DNA of 64,000 nucleotides, from the NCBI GenBank assembly GCA_014773175.1, contig VXCM01000989.1:101682-165681 (forward strand), written 5' to 3'. The position numbers and the translations under genes are program-made. Under the pieces are notes generated by a model. It saw only the letters and a list, made by a program, of their open reading frames with translations, searched no databases and was not told the origin of the DNA. This document shows positions 1 through 53,335 of the stretch, in pieces. Source of the stretch: Lucifuga dentata (taxonomy: Eukaryota > Chordata > Actinopteri > Ophidiiformes > Bythitidae). The stretch's first letter is position 1, and every line of letters starts with the position of its first letter.

Positions 1-1908
1 GGATTTTATTTTGAAAATCCACCAGTTTTCCGTTGTCAAACCTGGTTTTCATTTCTCACATAATATCTACCTCATTTGTATATTTTTATATTTCTCATCT
101 GTAAATAAATGTTAACCTGTGCAATAGTACTTTGTTTGCCTGTTTCAGTTCGGAGAAGAAATCACTGGATGAGTCAAAAACCATTACTTTTCAGGTTTGA
201 GCCCGAATATTAAGTTAAGATCTGAGACTGAATATTAATTAAATAATCAAAATATTAAGTTTAAACGACTTAATTGTCCACATAACGTGAATGGTGTCCA
301 GTTTAAATAAGATTAATATTTCTTTATTGAAATTATGATCTTAACATTGCAACTTTGCATACCATTACTTTATTTTAATTAATATTCATATATTACTGTT
401 ATGCATAATCTATATTTATGCTACAAGACCATTCATCCCCATGCATGAGGACAGCTGAATTTGGACACGGCTGGTTCCCAGTCATTAACTAGAGTGTGTT
501 AAGAAGCTGACTGAACATATTCAAGTGCAGAGGAGGTACAGGATGCTCTGTAATCTTTTGTTCCGTTATGCATGGCTTCCCTCAACATGAGTTTGAAACA
601 CTGAAATAAAGAGACTAGGAGGGAGTTACGTGTGGAAAATAAGGGCATCTAAATATGGATTTAAAGAAATTTCAGACATAAAATAAAAACATACGGTTAA
701 ATGGCAAACAGAATTGCCAGTGGCAGCTGGTGCCATATCACCATTGTGCTTTCATTAATAATTTGATAATGGCCATCTCAGAAGTTAAGAAGATTATTCA
801 GATCTGACAGTTAACCACATGTGCACAAACAAACACACACACACAAACACACATTAGTGCAAAGTATTTGCAAAGTAAAACCATAGTGAAATACACGGTA
901 TTGTGAGCTAAATGGCCTCCTGTCCTGGAGCCCATTTAGCTTTCCATAGTCTGAATATGTAGATATACATATGCACACATACACAACAACACACACCCCA
1001 TTACACCAACAGTTTGTCATAAAGAGCTCAAATGAACCTCATCCATCACCTAATGACACAAAATATTAAATAACCATACCACAGTTGTTTGGTGAAGTAG
1101 TCACTCAGGTGTCTTATAGTAGGAAAGTAATGAAAGTCATAGTTTAGCACAAAAAATGAATACGCTGAGGAATGCTTTTACTGAAAATATGAGCATAATA
1201 AAGCTGAAATGCTATGTAAAGTAGCTTGAGTTTAGCTTAACCACAATACAGGATGCAGTCAAGACATGTGAAGGCACTTCCCACGAACAATGGCTGGTGA
1301 GCCAGCAAAAATGGACCTAGAAAGACCATTACACCAGGATGCTGCGGTGTGTGAACTAGAAGTGAGTGTAAGGGCAGGAGCCAATGTGCAGAAAGAGTTA
1401 ACTGCATAAAGGGGAAAGATAAACACATTACTGGCTCACAAGTGGCAGAGAGTAATATAATGAACTCCTAATCGCTGCTGAGGGTGTAATTCATCTATGA
1501 AATCAGCAGCAAATTGAGATGAGGAAAATCAGTTTCTGATCCATCTCTTGCGGTAGCTTAGCAGGAAGGGTATTGAACGGCAGACCTCTCAAAAGGTTAG
1601 GAGTAACACTTTCCTGTCGGCATTGATATTCTGCCAGCGGAAAACTTCCCTTCTGCTCCATCATGAGCACATGGACTGCCAAGCAACACGTGCAGCTCAT
1701 GAGTCGCGCAGATGAATGCATCTGTATTCTGCCCAGTGTTTGGCTAGATAAGAATGACTAGTACAGAAGGTCAAAGTGTCAAATTCTCAATCAACTCCAG
1801 TAGCTCCCAGTGTCAAATGCTTTTTAGAGTCCAGCACAGTTGTCAAGAGATGGGATACGTTGAATCAAGCTTCCATTTAACCCCTCAACACACAAACACA
1901 GAAAATAT

Positions 1909-1913
1909 CTCTC

Positions 1914-1946
<33 letters not shown>

Positions 1947-1970
1947 ATATATATATTTATACACACACAT
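1909..1970. repeat. compound microsatellite (CT)n-(TA)n-(CA)n
   Basis: Nearly pure CT dinucleotides with one CG interruption, then TATATA, then CACACA. Lies in intron 8. Confidence 0.95.
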
Positions 1971-2441
1971 GCACACTTGCCTTCCTCCTCCCCCAGTTCC
2001 TCATCCTCCTCTTACTCCTCCTCCTCCTCAGCTCCTTGTCTCCCTCTCCAGAGTAAGGAATAATAGTATATGTTGAGCCCTAGGCATGAAACCTAAGATA
2101 ATGGCATCTGGAGCTGCCTGCTCTCCCATCCCAAGCACTCCTCCGGCATTTCAGGATTCTGGTGCTTAACAGCAACTCATCCTCCCCCTTTAAATGCGTA
2201 TTTTTGTCTGTGTTGGTCCTTGCATGGGTTTTTATGAACATTGAAGCTATATGAATTTGAACGCAACAGAAAATGAACCTATAATTTATATAGCCACTGA
2301 AAATGTGTGTGCTTTCCCTTTATATTCTGTATTTATGCATGTTTGCATTTTCATTTTCTGTTTGCACAAGTATGCATGTGTTTGGACAAGATAAAAGCAG
2401 GGCAGAAGGAATGAAAGAAAAATTCTGAGAGGTGGGAGACA

Positions 2442-2518
2442 GACACACACAAACACACAAACAAACACATGCACGCACACACACGCACACACAACACACA
2501 CACACACAACACACACAA
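2442..2518. repeat. (CA)n-type microsatellite downstream of exon 8
   Basis: Interrupted CA repeats on the plus strand, so GT repeats in the pre-mRNA, about 60-135 nt after the exon 8 donor. Interruptions are AAC, GCAC and CAAC. Confidence 0.95.
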
Positions 2519-2535
2519 AGAGAGAAGACTGCTGA

Positions 2536-2554
2536 CAGAGAGAGAGAGAGAGAG
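2536..2554. repeat. (GA)n microsatellite beside exon 8 donor
   Basis: A short GA run, CT in the transcript, about 25-40 nt after the exon 8 donor. Confidence 0.9.
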
Positions 2555-2577
2555 CAAAAGAGGAAGAGATGACTCAC

Positions 2578-43074
<40,497 letters not shown>

Positions 43075-43664
43075 GGTCAACTTTTAGGAAGGATGGAGTC
43101 TGTAATCCGCCGATGATAGGACCCGAGAGAAGTTTGTTAATACGAACCCATTCTTGTCATCAGGGAGGAGATTCAACAAGCTGGGCTAAAGAACCAAAAC
43201 GCATTATGGCTCAGACAAACTGCGCCCATCGCTTTGCTGCCAGGAGTGAGTGGTGCAGCTTGTTGAATAGAAAAGCCTGTAACCTCAATTCATTTCCTTT
43301 AGAAAGAGAAGCTACATCCATTTGTCAGAAAACAACAGCAAAACAAAACGTTTCTACACCAGAACAGCCGCCGCAGGTAGACTGGCCCAATTTTGGCTAT
43401 TTATTCTATATCCAAAGCGCGAATGGCAACACAGTGAAGCCGCTGCTAAGTACTGACAAATCCTCTCAACCACAGCAGGCAATTCTAACCAATAACTCGC
43501 GGAGGATATTCAGGAATAATCTGTCGAAATATTCATTTAAATGTTAGGACCAGCAGAAGTGGGTGACATTCTTCTAGCTCGGACCAACTCCACGGGAGCG
43601 CAGCGATGCTTCAGTCGACTGTGGTATTTGTCTCCCACGGGTGCGTATCATCTCCACAGTCTCC

Positions 43665-43698
<34 letters not shown>

Positions 43699-43785
43699 GA
43701 GGGAAAGGACTAGGGAACGCTATGATGTGCGTTCATGGAGCGGAGAAATAAGACAAATCCAGCTGATTAGAGCACCGGCTCTTTC
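43075..43785 (-). other. grm7: putative 5'UTR of the grm7-like gene
   Basis: Sequence between the start codon and a candidate TATA box at 43808-43814. It is CpG-rich compared with the rest of the window and holds a poly-T run (minus sense) at about 43665-43691. It contains two short upstream ORFs. I see no clear splice donor/acceptor pair, but an upstream non-coding exon cannot be excluded. The plus-strand open frame here (43113-43547) has no recognisable product. Confidence 0.45.
43137..43204 (-). promoter_or_regulatory. pair of overlapping upstream ORFs in the putative 5'UTR
   Basis: A 14-codon uORF starts with ATG at 43204 and ends in TGA at 43162-43160. A 7-codon uORF starts with ATG at 43160, sharing the A of that TGA (TGATG arrangement), and ends in TAA at 43137. 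Both lie upstream of the receptor ATG at 43074. If this stretch is transcribed without splicing they would be expected to restrain translation; that role is inference. Confidence 0.35.
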
Positions 43786-43807
43786 TGTATCTCCGCAACC
43801 GGTTCGC

Positions 43808-43884
43808 ATTTATACAGCATGAGTCACAGTGAGGGATTCACTGTGTGCGCGGACTTTTCAGCCCCCTTTCGTTGTGAGACGTCA
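43808..43884 (-). promoter_or_regulatory. candidate core promoter: TATA box with AP-1 and CRE-like sites
   Basis: In minus-strand sense there is TATAAAT at 43814-43808, an AP-1/TRE consensus TGACTCA at 43826-43820 immediately upstream, and a CRE-like TGACGTCT at 43884-43877. All sit in the CpG-rich block about 0.75 kb upstream of the start codon and point toward the gene. A start site near 43780 would be expected. Motif matches only; no transcript evidence. Confidence 0.4.
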
Positions 43885-44278
43885 TTCGGAGGACTGGGGG
43901 GAGAAAAAGAAAGAAAAAAAAAACAGTAGGATCACTTCATGACAAGACTTGCACGAAGTTGGCGTTGGATGTCCTCAGACTTGTATTAGAACGCAAAACA
44001 ACAACTAATCATTAAAGGACAATTATTTGCCTTATTACCACAACAATCTGTGCTGTGCGCTGAATCCCAGCAGTCATAATTAAATCTCTCTCTCGCTCTT
44101 TTTATGTGCNCGCACGCACACACACACGTGCACGCGCACACACAGTTAAAGTGCGATGTTGCTGATGGAGGCATGAAACAAATGCAAGATCTGTGGCATA
44201 ATGAAAGCACTGCAGAGCTCCAAGTATGAAAGATTTTACCTACAAAGTGCTTTTCCTAAAATAGTTTAGATTCAATAC

Positions 44279-44280
<2 letters not shown>

Positions 44281-44315
<35 letters not shown>
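44281..44315. repeat. (GA)n microsatellite
   Basis: Pure GA run of about 35 bases upstream of the receptor promoter. Confidence 0.95.
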
Positions 44316-44322
<7 letters not shown>

Positions 44323-45730
44323 CTTTTGGAAGGGTCCTGGCTGGTCTCCCAGGCAACCCTTCTCCAGAAGACACTCCTGATTCATCCTGTACACCCGGAA
44401 CACACACATCCCACATGCACGCGCACAAACACACACAGTAGTGCACCAACTGGCATACTACTGGTGAGAATTAACCACACCTTTAGGAGCAAGAAGCCCT
44501 CACACATCATCACCAAACTGCTTAACTGTCCAGATGGTGCTTTTACAAACAAGCAGATCGTGATGATTTTCTTTCACTATGGATTAAAAAGTAACCAGGG
44601 ATTTACTTGGAATTAATCAGAAATTCACATCTTGCTTTCAATAAATTCAGTGTGTTGAGAAGGAAGGCTAAGGACTGTCATATTCTATCAGAGGGTTACA
44701 CTGACCATTGATGCCCTGCTGAGAACTCTGTAGACACATAATGAATGCTAAGGCTTCATTTTGGCTAAAAAAACCAAAAAAACAAACAAAAAAAACCCTA
44801 GAAACTGTCCACTTCAGAACAATACACACCCCAAAAATGGCTTTTACAAACCTGCTGCTGTGATTTTTAAACGGGAAATGGAAAATGGATTATAGAATGA
44901 ATCAGCTAAGTTGCTTGATCACTGGGTCATAAACAGCCATGGCTTTGGAGAGATGCTGTATCGTAAAACTGATTATGTGGCATTGAAATACATTTTGTGA
45001 ACATGTTTATTCCATTCAGTTCTGTTCAATTAGAAGATTAGAAAGGGCTATGTAGCTCTAATTGAAACATGCCCTATTGACATTACAGGCATGGGTGGAC
45101 AAATTTCTTGTTAACTAACTTGAATAGAGATTAATACAAGACTAATCCTGCCATGTGCATGAGCCACACTGATTGCAGAAATATCACTCAATGGACAAAT
45201 CATACATGTTCAGCTCCAGGCATAATAATGTGGTTTTGGATCTGCATACACTGGGGATCTACATACACTGGGGGAAGGCACCAAAATACACTGAATAAAA
45301 TTGTCTGCTGATGCATGTGTGTGGGGGAACTGCTGGGAACAGGCTGCTAAGGAGAAAAATGAGGGATGTGAGAGGGGAGGGAGGCAGATGGCCTCCTCCA
45401 CAATGAACACACTGAGACAGGCAGGCAGGCCTGGAAAAATGCAGCAACAGTCCCAACAAATGTCACCCCGAGAGACTGGTGTCGCAAAGCACGACACTAA
45501 TTCCACTGCTTGGACTCTGTAGTGGGAGCCTGACTCCCACTTACACTGTCAACGGAAAGGTTACTTTTGAAAAATGGGGCCCTCACCGTGATTTAATTCA
45601 CTGACTAACCCCAGGAAGAGGGGCCTTTTCCCTGGGGATGCTGTGTGATTTGGACTTAGATTAGGCTTCGGTTTGGATCCTCTCTCTTTCATACAGACAC
45701 ACAATCAACCGTGCAAGCGCGCACGCATGC

Positions 45731-45756
45731 GCACACACACACACACACACACACAC
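45731..45756. repeat. (CA)n microsatellite
   Basis: Pure CA run preceded by GCGCACGCATGC. Confidence 0.95.
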
Positions 45757-47796
45757 ATATTCTATTTCAATTTCATCATGTAATGAAGTAGCAAGGAAGC
45801 CACCAGGTGAAGTGCAAATGTATCTTGGAAGAGGTTATGGTCAATATATACCTGACCAAACAAACAAACACAGCCTTGGTTTCCTGTTGCCAGGAGTATA
45901 CTACATTTCAGTGCATCTTTCTCTATAAATGACGGCTTCCTAACAGAGTCCAAAGCTTTTGTTTCAGGTATTCAATAATATGTCTGCTTGAGAGCATATG
46001 CAGTCTTCTTCAAGTCAATTACAGAGCTGGCATTGTGTGCACCTTTAAACAAGGAATCAAAGCACAATAAAAAGTCCACCTTCAGGAAAAGAGGCAATAA
46101 GCTTTCCTTTTTGGCTGACACTAGCCACAATGGAGTCTGTCTGTCAAATTAATTAACCTGGAAACCTGTTTAATTCCCAGACTCAAATGAAAGGGCTGTG
46201 GTTTCTACCAGGAAGAAATAACTGTAGAGCAGGAGGTAATTGCATGTCGAGGTGATTTGTTCTTAAGCACGCACACCACCAGCCTGCTTGGAGTCGTGCA
46301 CATTCTGTACAGGGTGAGGTGTTAATGGTAGATCAATGTAGGGGCAATGTTAGATTAGCAACATCAAGGTCACGGAGCTTCTGGGCCCCCATGTCTCATT
46401 TAGCACCATCTGCTTTAGAATAATAAAATCAGGCTATCTGCTTTCTTTGTCACTGTAAACAGAATTTCTACCTGTGAAGAAAAAAAGGCAAAAAGACTTA
46501 GAATTCCACAGGCTTGCTGTATAAGAAGACAAATTCTTAGCTCCTCTGCTGTTTAAAACAAAGCAGGTGCACTGCAGCTAGGACGATAGACTGTCCACGC
46601 TCTCAGTTATGACTGTAATCCATCTGTCATACCTGCTCCTTTCTAATTATGTCTCTGTAAAGCTGCTGTGAGCTCAGCACCCGTTCACACTCTGAAATGA
46701 GAACGCTAGACAAACAATGCACAAGTGACCACTGGAATATATAACTGCTGGAGATTAGAGGTTTTTCTCCCCAGGCTGTCTTTGTGGCTGCTTTAAACTT
46801 GTCTATTACGTGACAAGCAAAAACACCTGAATCTGTTTTGTTAAAAAGAGAGATTCAACCTAACTGAACATAATTACAACTCCTGCTGTTTTTCTTCCTA
46901 TTGATGTGACATGTACCTGCTCTTGATTAGGAGCTTGCCTGGTTGTGACAATGACCAGATGTATTTATATGTGGCAGGAACTGACCCAAAGGTGCTGACT
47001 TCCCACCCACACAGACCTGGAAGCTTCCAGAAGCCCTATTAGTGGGTGACTGGCCTTTGTTTTAATGGCTAACCTTATGGTCCACTGGACTTACATGATA
47101 AGTGGGTGCAGCTATGTTAGTTACCGAGGAGGATTCAGCCACAAATATGATTTTGATAGGCTAGATATTGTGAATGCCTCTTGGCTCATGCCTGTTAATT
47201 AGCCTACTTTGCGAGCAGCTCTGGACCTCTGCAAATTATTTTATCACAAATGTCTTCACAGTAAATTGTGATGGAGGAGATCTTATCCTCCGTCTTGCAA
47301 ATGACTCATAACAATCCCACCTAGTTGTGTGTGTTCATGCCTGAGTATGCATGTATTTAGAGCTGAAGAGACAGGTACAGATTACCTGATTACCTTTCCT
47401 AACTGTTATATCTCTGGCAGGAGAAAAACAGAAAGACAGACAATATACAAATAACCTGTATTCTATTGCAATTAGCTGCATTGTTTAGATTTAGTGTGAG
47501 GCTTAACTCCTATAAACAGCCACAGAGCTTATAAACATTTATCATTCAGAGCACAATGTATGTGACTGAACTGTTTTCCTTTCACTTAATTGGCTATGAT
47601 TACCATTTTTATTCACCAGCAGTTAGTGCTTGTTTGAATGTATTTGTCCTCATGGTAAATATTACATAGTGGCACAGGCATTGCATATACAGTAATAGAG
47701 ACTATAATTAAAATATACTGTACATCTGCATTGTAGATGTGACAAAAATAAGACCTGCACTTCCTCCTGAACACCTACAAGCTCTGCATGCACATT

Positions 47797-48177
47797 CAGT
47801 GGGGTCCAAAAGTCTGAGACCACTGTGAAAATGCTTCTACTTTGCATTCTTTTTGAATTTAATACAAGATTCTTCATGACAAATGATAATATCATCTTAA
47901 CACAATTTGAGTGAAAAGTTGAATCTTTGAAAAATATACATTAATTTCAGAATATCTTAGTATTTGGTATGCCCCCCTTTTGTTTTAATGACAGCATGCA
48001 CTCGAGCTGGCATGGATTCCACAAGTTTGTGCAAAACCTGATGAGCCAAGTTATCCCAGCATGATTTGACAATGTTACAAAGAGCTTCTTGTGATGGCAG
48101 ACCTTCTGATTATTTCCAGATTTACATGGAAAATGTCACAGATTTTTGATGTGGTCTCAGACTTTTGGACCCCACTG
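47797..48177 (-). mobile_element. internally deleted Tc1-like element with 27 bp inverted ends
   Basis: Both ends carry the same inverted sequence, starting CAGTGGGGTCCAAAAGTCTG and continuing AGACCAC, perfectly matched over 27 bp. TA follows the right end; the left flank is TT, so one target copy has mutated. At 381 bp it is far short of a full Tc1 (about 1.3-1.6 kb) but keeps the tail of the transposase gene. Confidence 0.85.
47957..48097 (-). pseudogene. Tc1 transposase C-terminal fragment with its stop codon
   Basis: Forty-six codons and a TAA in one open frame: PSQEALCNIVKSCWDNL, then HQVLHKLVESMPARVHAVI, then KTKGGHTKY and stop. The LVESMPxRxxAVIKxKGGxTKY ending is the standard C-terminus of fish Tc1 transposases. 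The catalytic DDE residues and DNA-binding domain are absent, so it cannot be active. Confidence 0.85.
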
Positions 48178-51100
48178 TATCTGCTTGGCATAAGTCTCAA
48201 ACCTTAAAATTACCAAACTGGACAGATTAAAACAAACTGTTACGTGTTAATGAAGATGTACAGAAACACTGAGACCCTACACATACTGCAGATGGACATT
48301 AGCAATTTCTTCATCAACCTTTTCACTTTGGCAGGCGAGATTCCTGGTTTGTATTAATTTCAATTTATGTTCTGGCAGCTGGTCACACTAGTTACTTAGC
48401 ATTTCAAGTGCCATGCTGAACCAGTTTTTCCCCAGAAAATCTTCATTACACTATTTTAGATGAACCTTACATTTTGTCAACAATTGTAGCTCGTGAATTA
48501 ACTGAGTTATAAATATCATATTTTCTTAAACTTACACAGCTCATTACCATATGGAGCTTACAGCAAGGACTGCGGTTGAGGGCAGGCTTACTTATTTCAG
48601 CTAAGTATCCCTGCAGTCTTTGCAAGATTTTGAAAAGCACAAAACACACACTCACATTTGAACAAGAATTTGCTTAGCCTGACTTCCTCCCGCTGAGCAA
48701 TTCATCATGCACATGAATTAATCTCTCAAACTCATTAGGTGGAAATTAACTCTGTTACAAATTACCACACAGCTATCACATAAGGTGCACAACAATAAAT
48801 CACTACCTTTATCTATAAATGCCATCCACTTGAATTGACCCTTATGGGTGCTGCCTCACAAGCGATATATCACCCTCTTTTACCTTGAGGCTTTACACAA
48901 TTTGAAGAGACCAAAGTTAAATGGCATTCCATTTTAACTGAGTGAGAGCCTGAGGAACATGACGTACGACAGAAATCCCTTGTGTTTGTCTGTTCAGTGA
49001 GCTCAATGCTCCAATGGTCCCCACTGTCCCTCCTGTCTCTCAGTCTCAATTTGTCTCCCTGTGGACATGCAGTGGTCCCTTAGGAACACTGGAGCTGGAA
49101 CTGTGGGATGTAAAGGTTTGCCTGTTCCCAGGGGCAGCTCACTGCCAGCTCAGTGAATGAGCCAGTCCAGCTGATTTCTCTCATATACAAAGAGAGAGTC
49201 AAGGTGGGGAAATGCATTATATACATTAAAAAAAAAAGAAAAAAGATGCCACCTGGATTACAACAGTCGTGGCTTGTTTTCAGTGTGTTATGGAGATGAG
49301 GAGGTTCATGGTCAAGTCAGGGTGTCCATTCTCAAATGATTTCTCATGGTCTAGAATCGCATCTCAAAGTGAAATACATAGAGTTTGTGACATTGTGTTT
49401 GCAGAGTTTGGAGGGTGGAATGATTGTGAATTGTAGCATTTTTATGGGCGCCCAACAGTGTTGAGTAAAAGCGAGTCCTGTCAACACAGGGCACAGTACA
49501 ATACAGAGAGAGCAGAATGTGACTTCTTATGGTTGCTCTGGGATTGAATAAAGCCCAGTTCATTTGCTACATATCACATTCTGTTACATAGTTTCCGACA
49601 ATTCCTCATATTTCATCCGTGGAGATGGCAATGGGCGTTTTATACCCTTCTTATTTCCTCCATCTCTCAGCTCGCTTTAAATTCCTCCATGTCATGATGG
49701 TGTTTTTTTCTCCTTTTGGAATTTCTCCCTTTTTGCCTTCAAGCTGAAAATCACATCTATAAATCAAAGGCAATGGGAGAAAGACACGAGGACTGAAGGG
49801 CATTTAAATCCTTTCAGGGTTTTGATAGCCTCAGAGGGCGAAATAAACAGGAAATTAAAATGGAACTGGCAATGGTAGCAATCCCTCTTTTCATGGGATT
49901 GCAACCAGGTGTATTCCTTAATGCTTATCCCTGCTTTATATTCTATTCTGTTGAGAACTGATCCTCTTAACCCTTATTCACTTTCCAAAAAAAGGTGGAA
50001 GAATCATATTCTTTTAGAAAAATTCCCATTACTGATACATACTTTAATTCATTACTGATTCTTCATGTCAAAATATTTTCGAAATATTTAAAACTGAGAG
50101 TCACCAAAGGCTGTCATGCTCTTACAAAACCTTGTAGTGCCATGGTGCACCTTACAGAAATATACACCATAATTTTTGTATTGACTCAGTCTTTCTACTT
50201 CTCAGTCCTCAACTTTATGTGCAAAATAACCAGCACAAAGTACACAACTATACAACCACTGACCACATCTAGTAGTGAGGAATGACCACAATTTACTCCT
50301 AACTGTCCGAGTTGTGGTTACAAAGGATATCTCTGAAGCCCAATAAAAGGCAACAAAGCAACATCCAATAACCTGGATCCTATGACGGAGCATCCTCACA
50401 GACAAACCAAAGAATATTTTTCCCTTTTCCTCTCAGTAAGATATTTGAATGAACAAAATACTGAGACATTTGGCTGAAAGATGACACATTAATGATGAAA
50501 AACATGCCCCTCACTCCTACATCTGTGTAGAGAAGGAAAAGCTATCACAGATAAACATTATGAGTCACTGAACTATTGACAGCATCTTTGGAGAATTTTA
50601 ATTAAAGCTATGCCTGGTACCTACACATTCTGTGATGACTTAAGCAACATTATTGATTCATATCCCACAGGTATTTTCATGTGATGTCAAAAGTGCAGTT
50701 GATATTGAACATTAATTTCAGGCTAGATTTCCTAATCAAAGGAGAAAAATGAGTTTTGCGCTCCACAAGTGCAATCAAATTTACTGCTCATTGTGCATAG
50801 ATCAATATTTTTTCTTTTTTTTTTTTTTTTTTTTNTTTTTTTTTTTTTTTTTTTGACTTGATGTTTGAATGAATAACTTGAAGCTCAAACACAATTACAT
50901 CACCGTGGCTGTTATGTGAGAAATTATAGTTGTGTTTCTTTTTGATTTTTCAAAAGACTTTTTCATAATAAACTGAACATCATCAAACTGAAGTTATAAA
51001 TCAGGGCACTCTGAGACAAAGGCAAGAAAAAAGAAGCATGCTTTCCTTTTAAGTGGAAGCTTACAATCGAACCTCAGGCACTAGAGTCCATAAATCGCAG

Positions 51101-52998
51101 CATCAATTATTAACCCAAATCTGTTTTAATGTGCCAAAAGAAACCCCAGTGGGCAAGCTAATGCAACTAGCAGGAAATGAGGAGAACAGATAAAATGACC
51201 AGTGTGGCCGGAGTCTGCCCCTTTTTACGTTTCAGCTGGTCTAGAGTGCAGGAAAACATCAAACATGAGCCCATCCTTTCAGACTTCAGAGGCCATCAGG
51301 AGCCATATTAGCAGCTAAATAATAGAGAATTCCATTCACTTAAGAGTGGAAATATGCTACTAGATTGAACCTTGTGGACATAATTGACGAATCCCTCAGA
51401 GAAGCAACAGAGCACAACGGAGAGACTCGTGCCAGCAAAGCAACAGCGTCTCCTGTTCACTCTCTGGTTGCTTTCAGAATACATGTGTGTCAAAGTTCAC
51501 AAGGTGATACAAGTGGTCTGCAAGTGTGCTGAAAGTAAACATCAAACCATTAAAAGACAACCTTGACAATCACAGCCTTGCTGCAGGGATATGGGTATAT
51601 CATGATCACAGGCTGAGACTAAAAGCAAATTGAAATGTGTTCCTTCAGGGTCAATCATTTTCTGTGAAGTTCATTTTGTGGTAAATGTTTTTCAGCTATT
51701 TATGAGCCTGTTAAAGAAGCTCATACAGCATAAAATAAGCAGCAAAAAACAAAGAAGAAAACATATTAGAGATGATGCTGTTATGAATGATGTTGAAAAG
51801 AATTCAGTCAAAAGTAGTTTCAAGAAAATTACTCAGATATTTTGTGCATTCCTATGACTTTTCCTATGACTTCCTACGACTTTATCTCCTTTATCTTTAG
51901 AAAAAAGTTACAAATCAAGTTGCACTGATTAAAATTTGCCTGAATTTTTCATCATGTCTTTAATGTTACAAGATGTCACGTGAAAAAAGGCCTGCTAATG
52001 AGTACATGAGTACTAATCTCAAAAGTGATGCACATGATGCAAAACTGTGAATCAATGGTTTATGATTTTCACATATTAAAACATAGCCAGGAGCAAAATA
52101 CACCTTTGCAACACGTCTTGCCAGTCAGAGTCTGTTGGTGGTCCTTACTTATTTAAGCAATCGGCTTTATTTCAATCTGGTGATCAGTGGGGAGGCTCTC
52201 CAGGACGTGCTCAGATGTCTTTCTTCATCTGACAGAAGAGGGGAGGGGAGTGTGAGCTGAATGGTGAAGCTGTCTTATTAGCGCTTAACTCCACTGCTTA
52301 GGCCTCGAGATTGACAGGAAACAAAAAAAAAGAAAAAGTGCCCGTGTAGGCTGAGCCATAAACAGCGGCAGTGATAAATATCTGCTGTCACTTCCAACAT
52401 GACTCACTTGTCTGAGTCTCAGCTTTACTGCACACAAAGGAGGCTGGAGCAGAGCAACCATAGACTGCTGCGAAATCTTTATCAGATTACATATAATAGA
52501 TGCACTCTATAAAATAGCTTATATTACCAGAGAGTGAGTTGAAGCAAAGCCCAGGTCAGCATCCAATAACAAATAATAAATGTAATTTTATAAGAGCTCA
52601 ACAACCTCACACCATATAGTAGCCCTTGTTACTCATAAAACAGATGACCGAAAACATCATATAATGTCATTTTACAAAGGCTTCGATCACTTAGTTGGTC
52701 ACTCCAGACCACCAGCAGCCTCCAGGGATTAGCCTGTACCATTTGGGAAGTGAGTCAGTTAAGGTGTGATTAGTTCCTGGCAGAGAATGGACCAGACATT
52801 AAAGTAAAAATTAATATTGGTGGCAAGATTTATGAACAAGATAAAGTAAATGAAATATTGTAGGCTACTAAGTTCATAGATTAAATGTAGGTTAATTATG
52901 GTTAGATAGACCTTCACAGCAACACAAGACAACATAATTGGTTTTGTGATCCCAAAAATATTGCTGAAAGTGTGAATCTGTGGCCCTGTGTGAGATTT
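48178..52998. other. intergenic sequence
   Basis: A+T-rich DNA with a poly-T run and N gap near 50814-50854. No coding exon, RNA gene or intact repeat that I can support. Confidence 0.6.
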
Positions 52999-53133
52999 TG
53001 ATCTGTTGGTGTTGATAACTTATAATTAAAGTCCAAGTCATAATTTATTCCATGTTCACGTGGGTNTGATCTGTTGGTGTTGATAACTTATAATTAAAGT
53101 CCAAGTCATAATTTATTCCATGTTCACGTGGGT
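52999..53133. other. assembly duplication at N join (67 bp copies)
   Basis: 52999-53065 and 53067-53133 are identical, separated by a single N. Confidence 0.9.
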
Positions 53134-53163
53134 CCCGCAGTAAACACACATGTAAATCAGATG

Positions 53164-53335
53164 GATTAATGACTCTAAATTGCCCATAGGTGTAAGTGTG
53201 AGTTATTATGTGTCTCTGTGTTGACTACTTGATGGACTATCTGCCTGTTGTTGGTTTTTTCCCTAAATTTATCCCAGTGATTGCTGGGAAAGGCTTTTTA
53301 GACACTTGTTATTGTGAATATGAATGAATGAATGG
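53164..53335 (+). repeat. degraded dispersed fish repeat (ACTCTAAATTGCCC family)
   Basis: GACTCTAAATTGCCCATAGG, GTAAGTGTGAGT and later GTGATTGCTGGGAAAGGCT follow the order seen in a repeat found throughout teleost genomes, usually reading ...CAGCTGGGATAGGCTCCAGC. Non-coding. Confidence 0.55.

Larger units (their letters stand above)
1..2577 (-). other. partial intron 8 (exon 9 not reached)
   Basis: Follows the exon 8 donor GTGAGT. I looked for the exon encoding helix 7 (expected start Leu-Tyr-Ile-Gln-Thr-Thr-Thr) and found nothing. It contains (CT)n/(TA)n at 1909-1970, a long (CA)n-type run at 2442-2518 and (GA)n at 2536-2554. The rest is unremarkable A+T-rich DNA. Confidence 0.7.
43885..47796. 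other. upstream intergenic sequence
   Basis: No gene recognised. Holds (CA)/(GC) repeats around the N at 44110, (GA)n at 44281-44315 and (CA)n at 45731-45756. Short open frames at 45210-45522 on both strands are shadows of one low-complexity stretch. Confidence 0.6.

Noticed and set aside
1..2570. Search for exon 9 (helix 7 and start of the tail)
   Set aside because: No frame giving YIQTTTLT or YMPKVYIIIFHPE was found, so the exon must lie beyond the left edge.
2320..2577. Open frame continuing past exon 8 into Ser/Leu- and Cys/Val-rich text
   Set aside because: Reading beyond AEK passes a strong GTGAGT donor and translates the (CT)n and (GT)n microsatellites. It is intron, not a receptor tail.
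43113..43547. 144-codon plus-strand open frame opposite the 5'UTR
   Set aside because: No recognisable domain and CpG-rich composition that suppresses stops by chance; it lies antisense to the promoter region.
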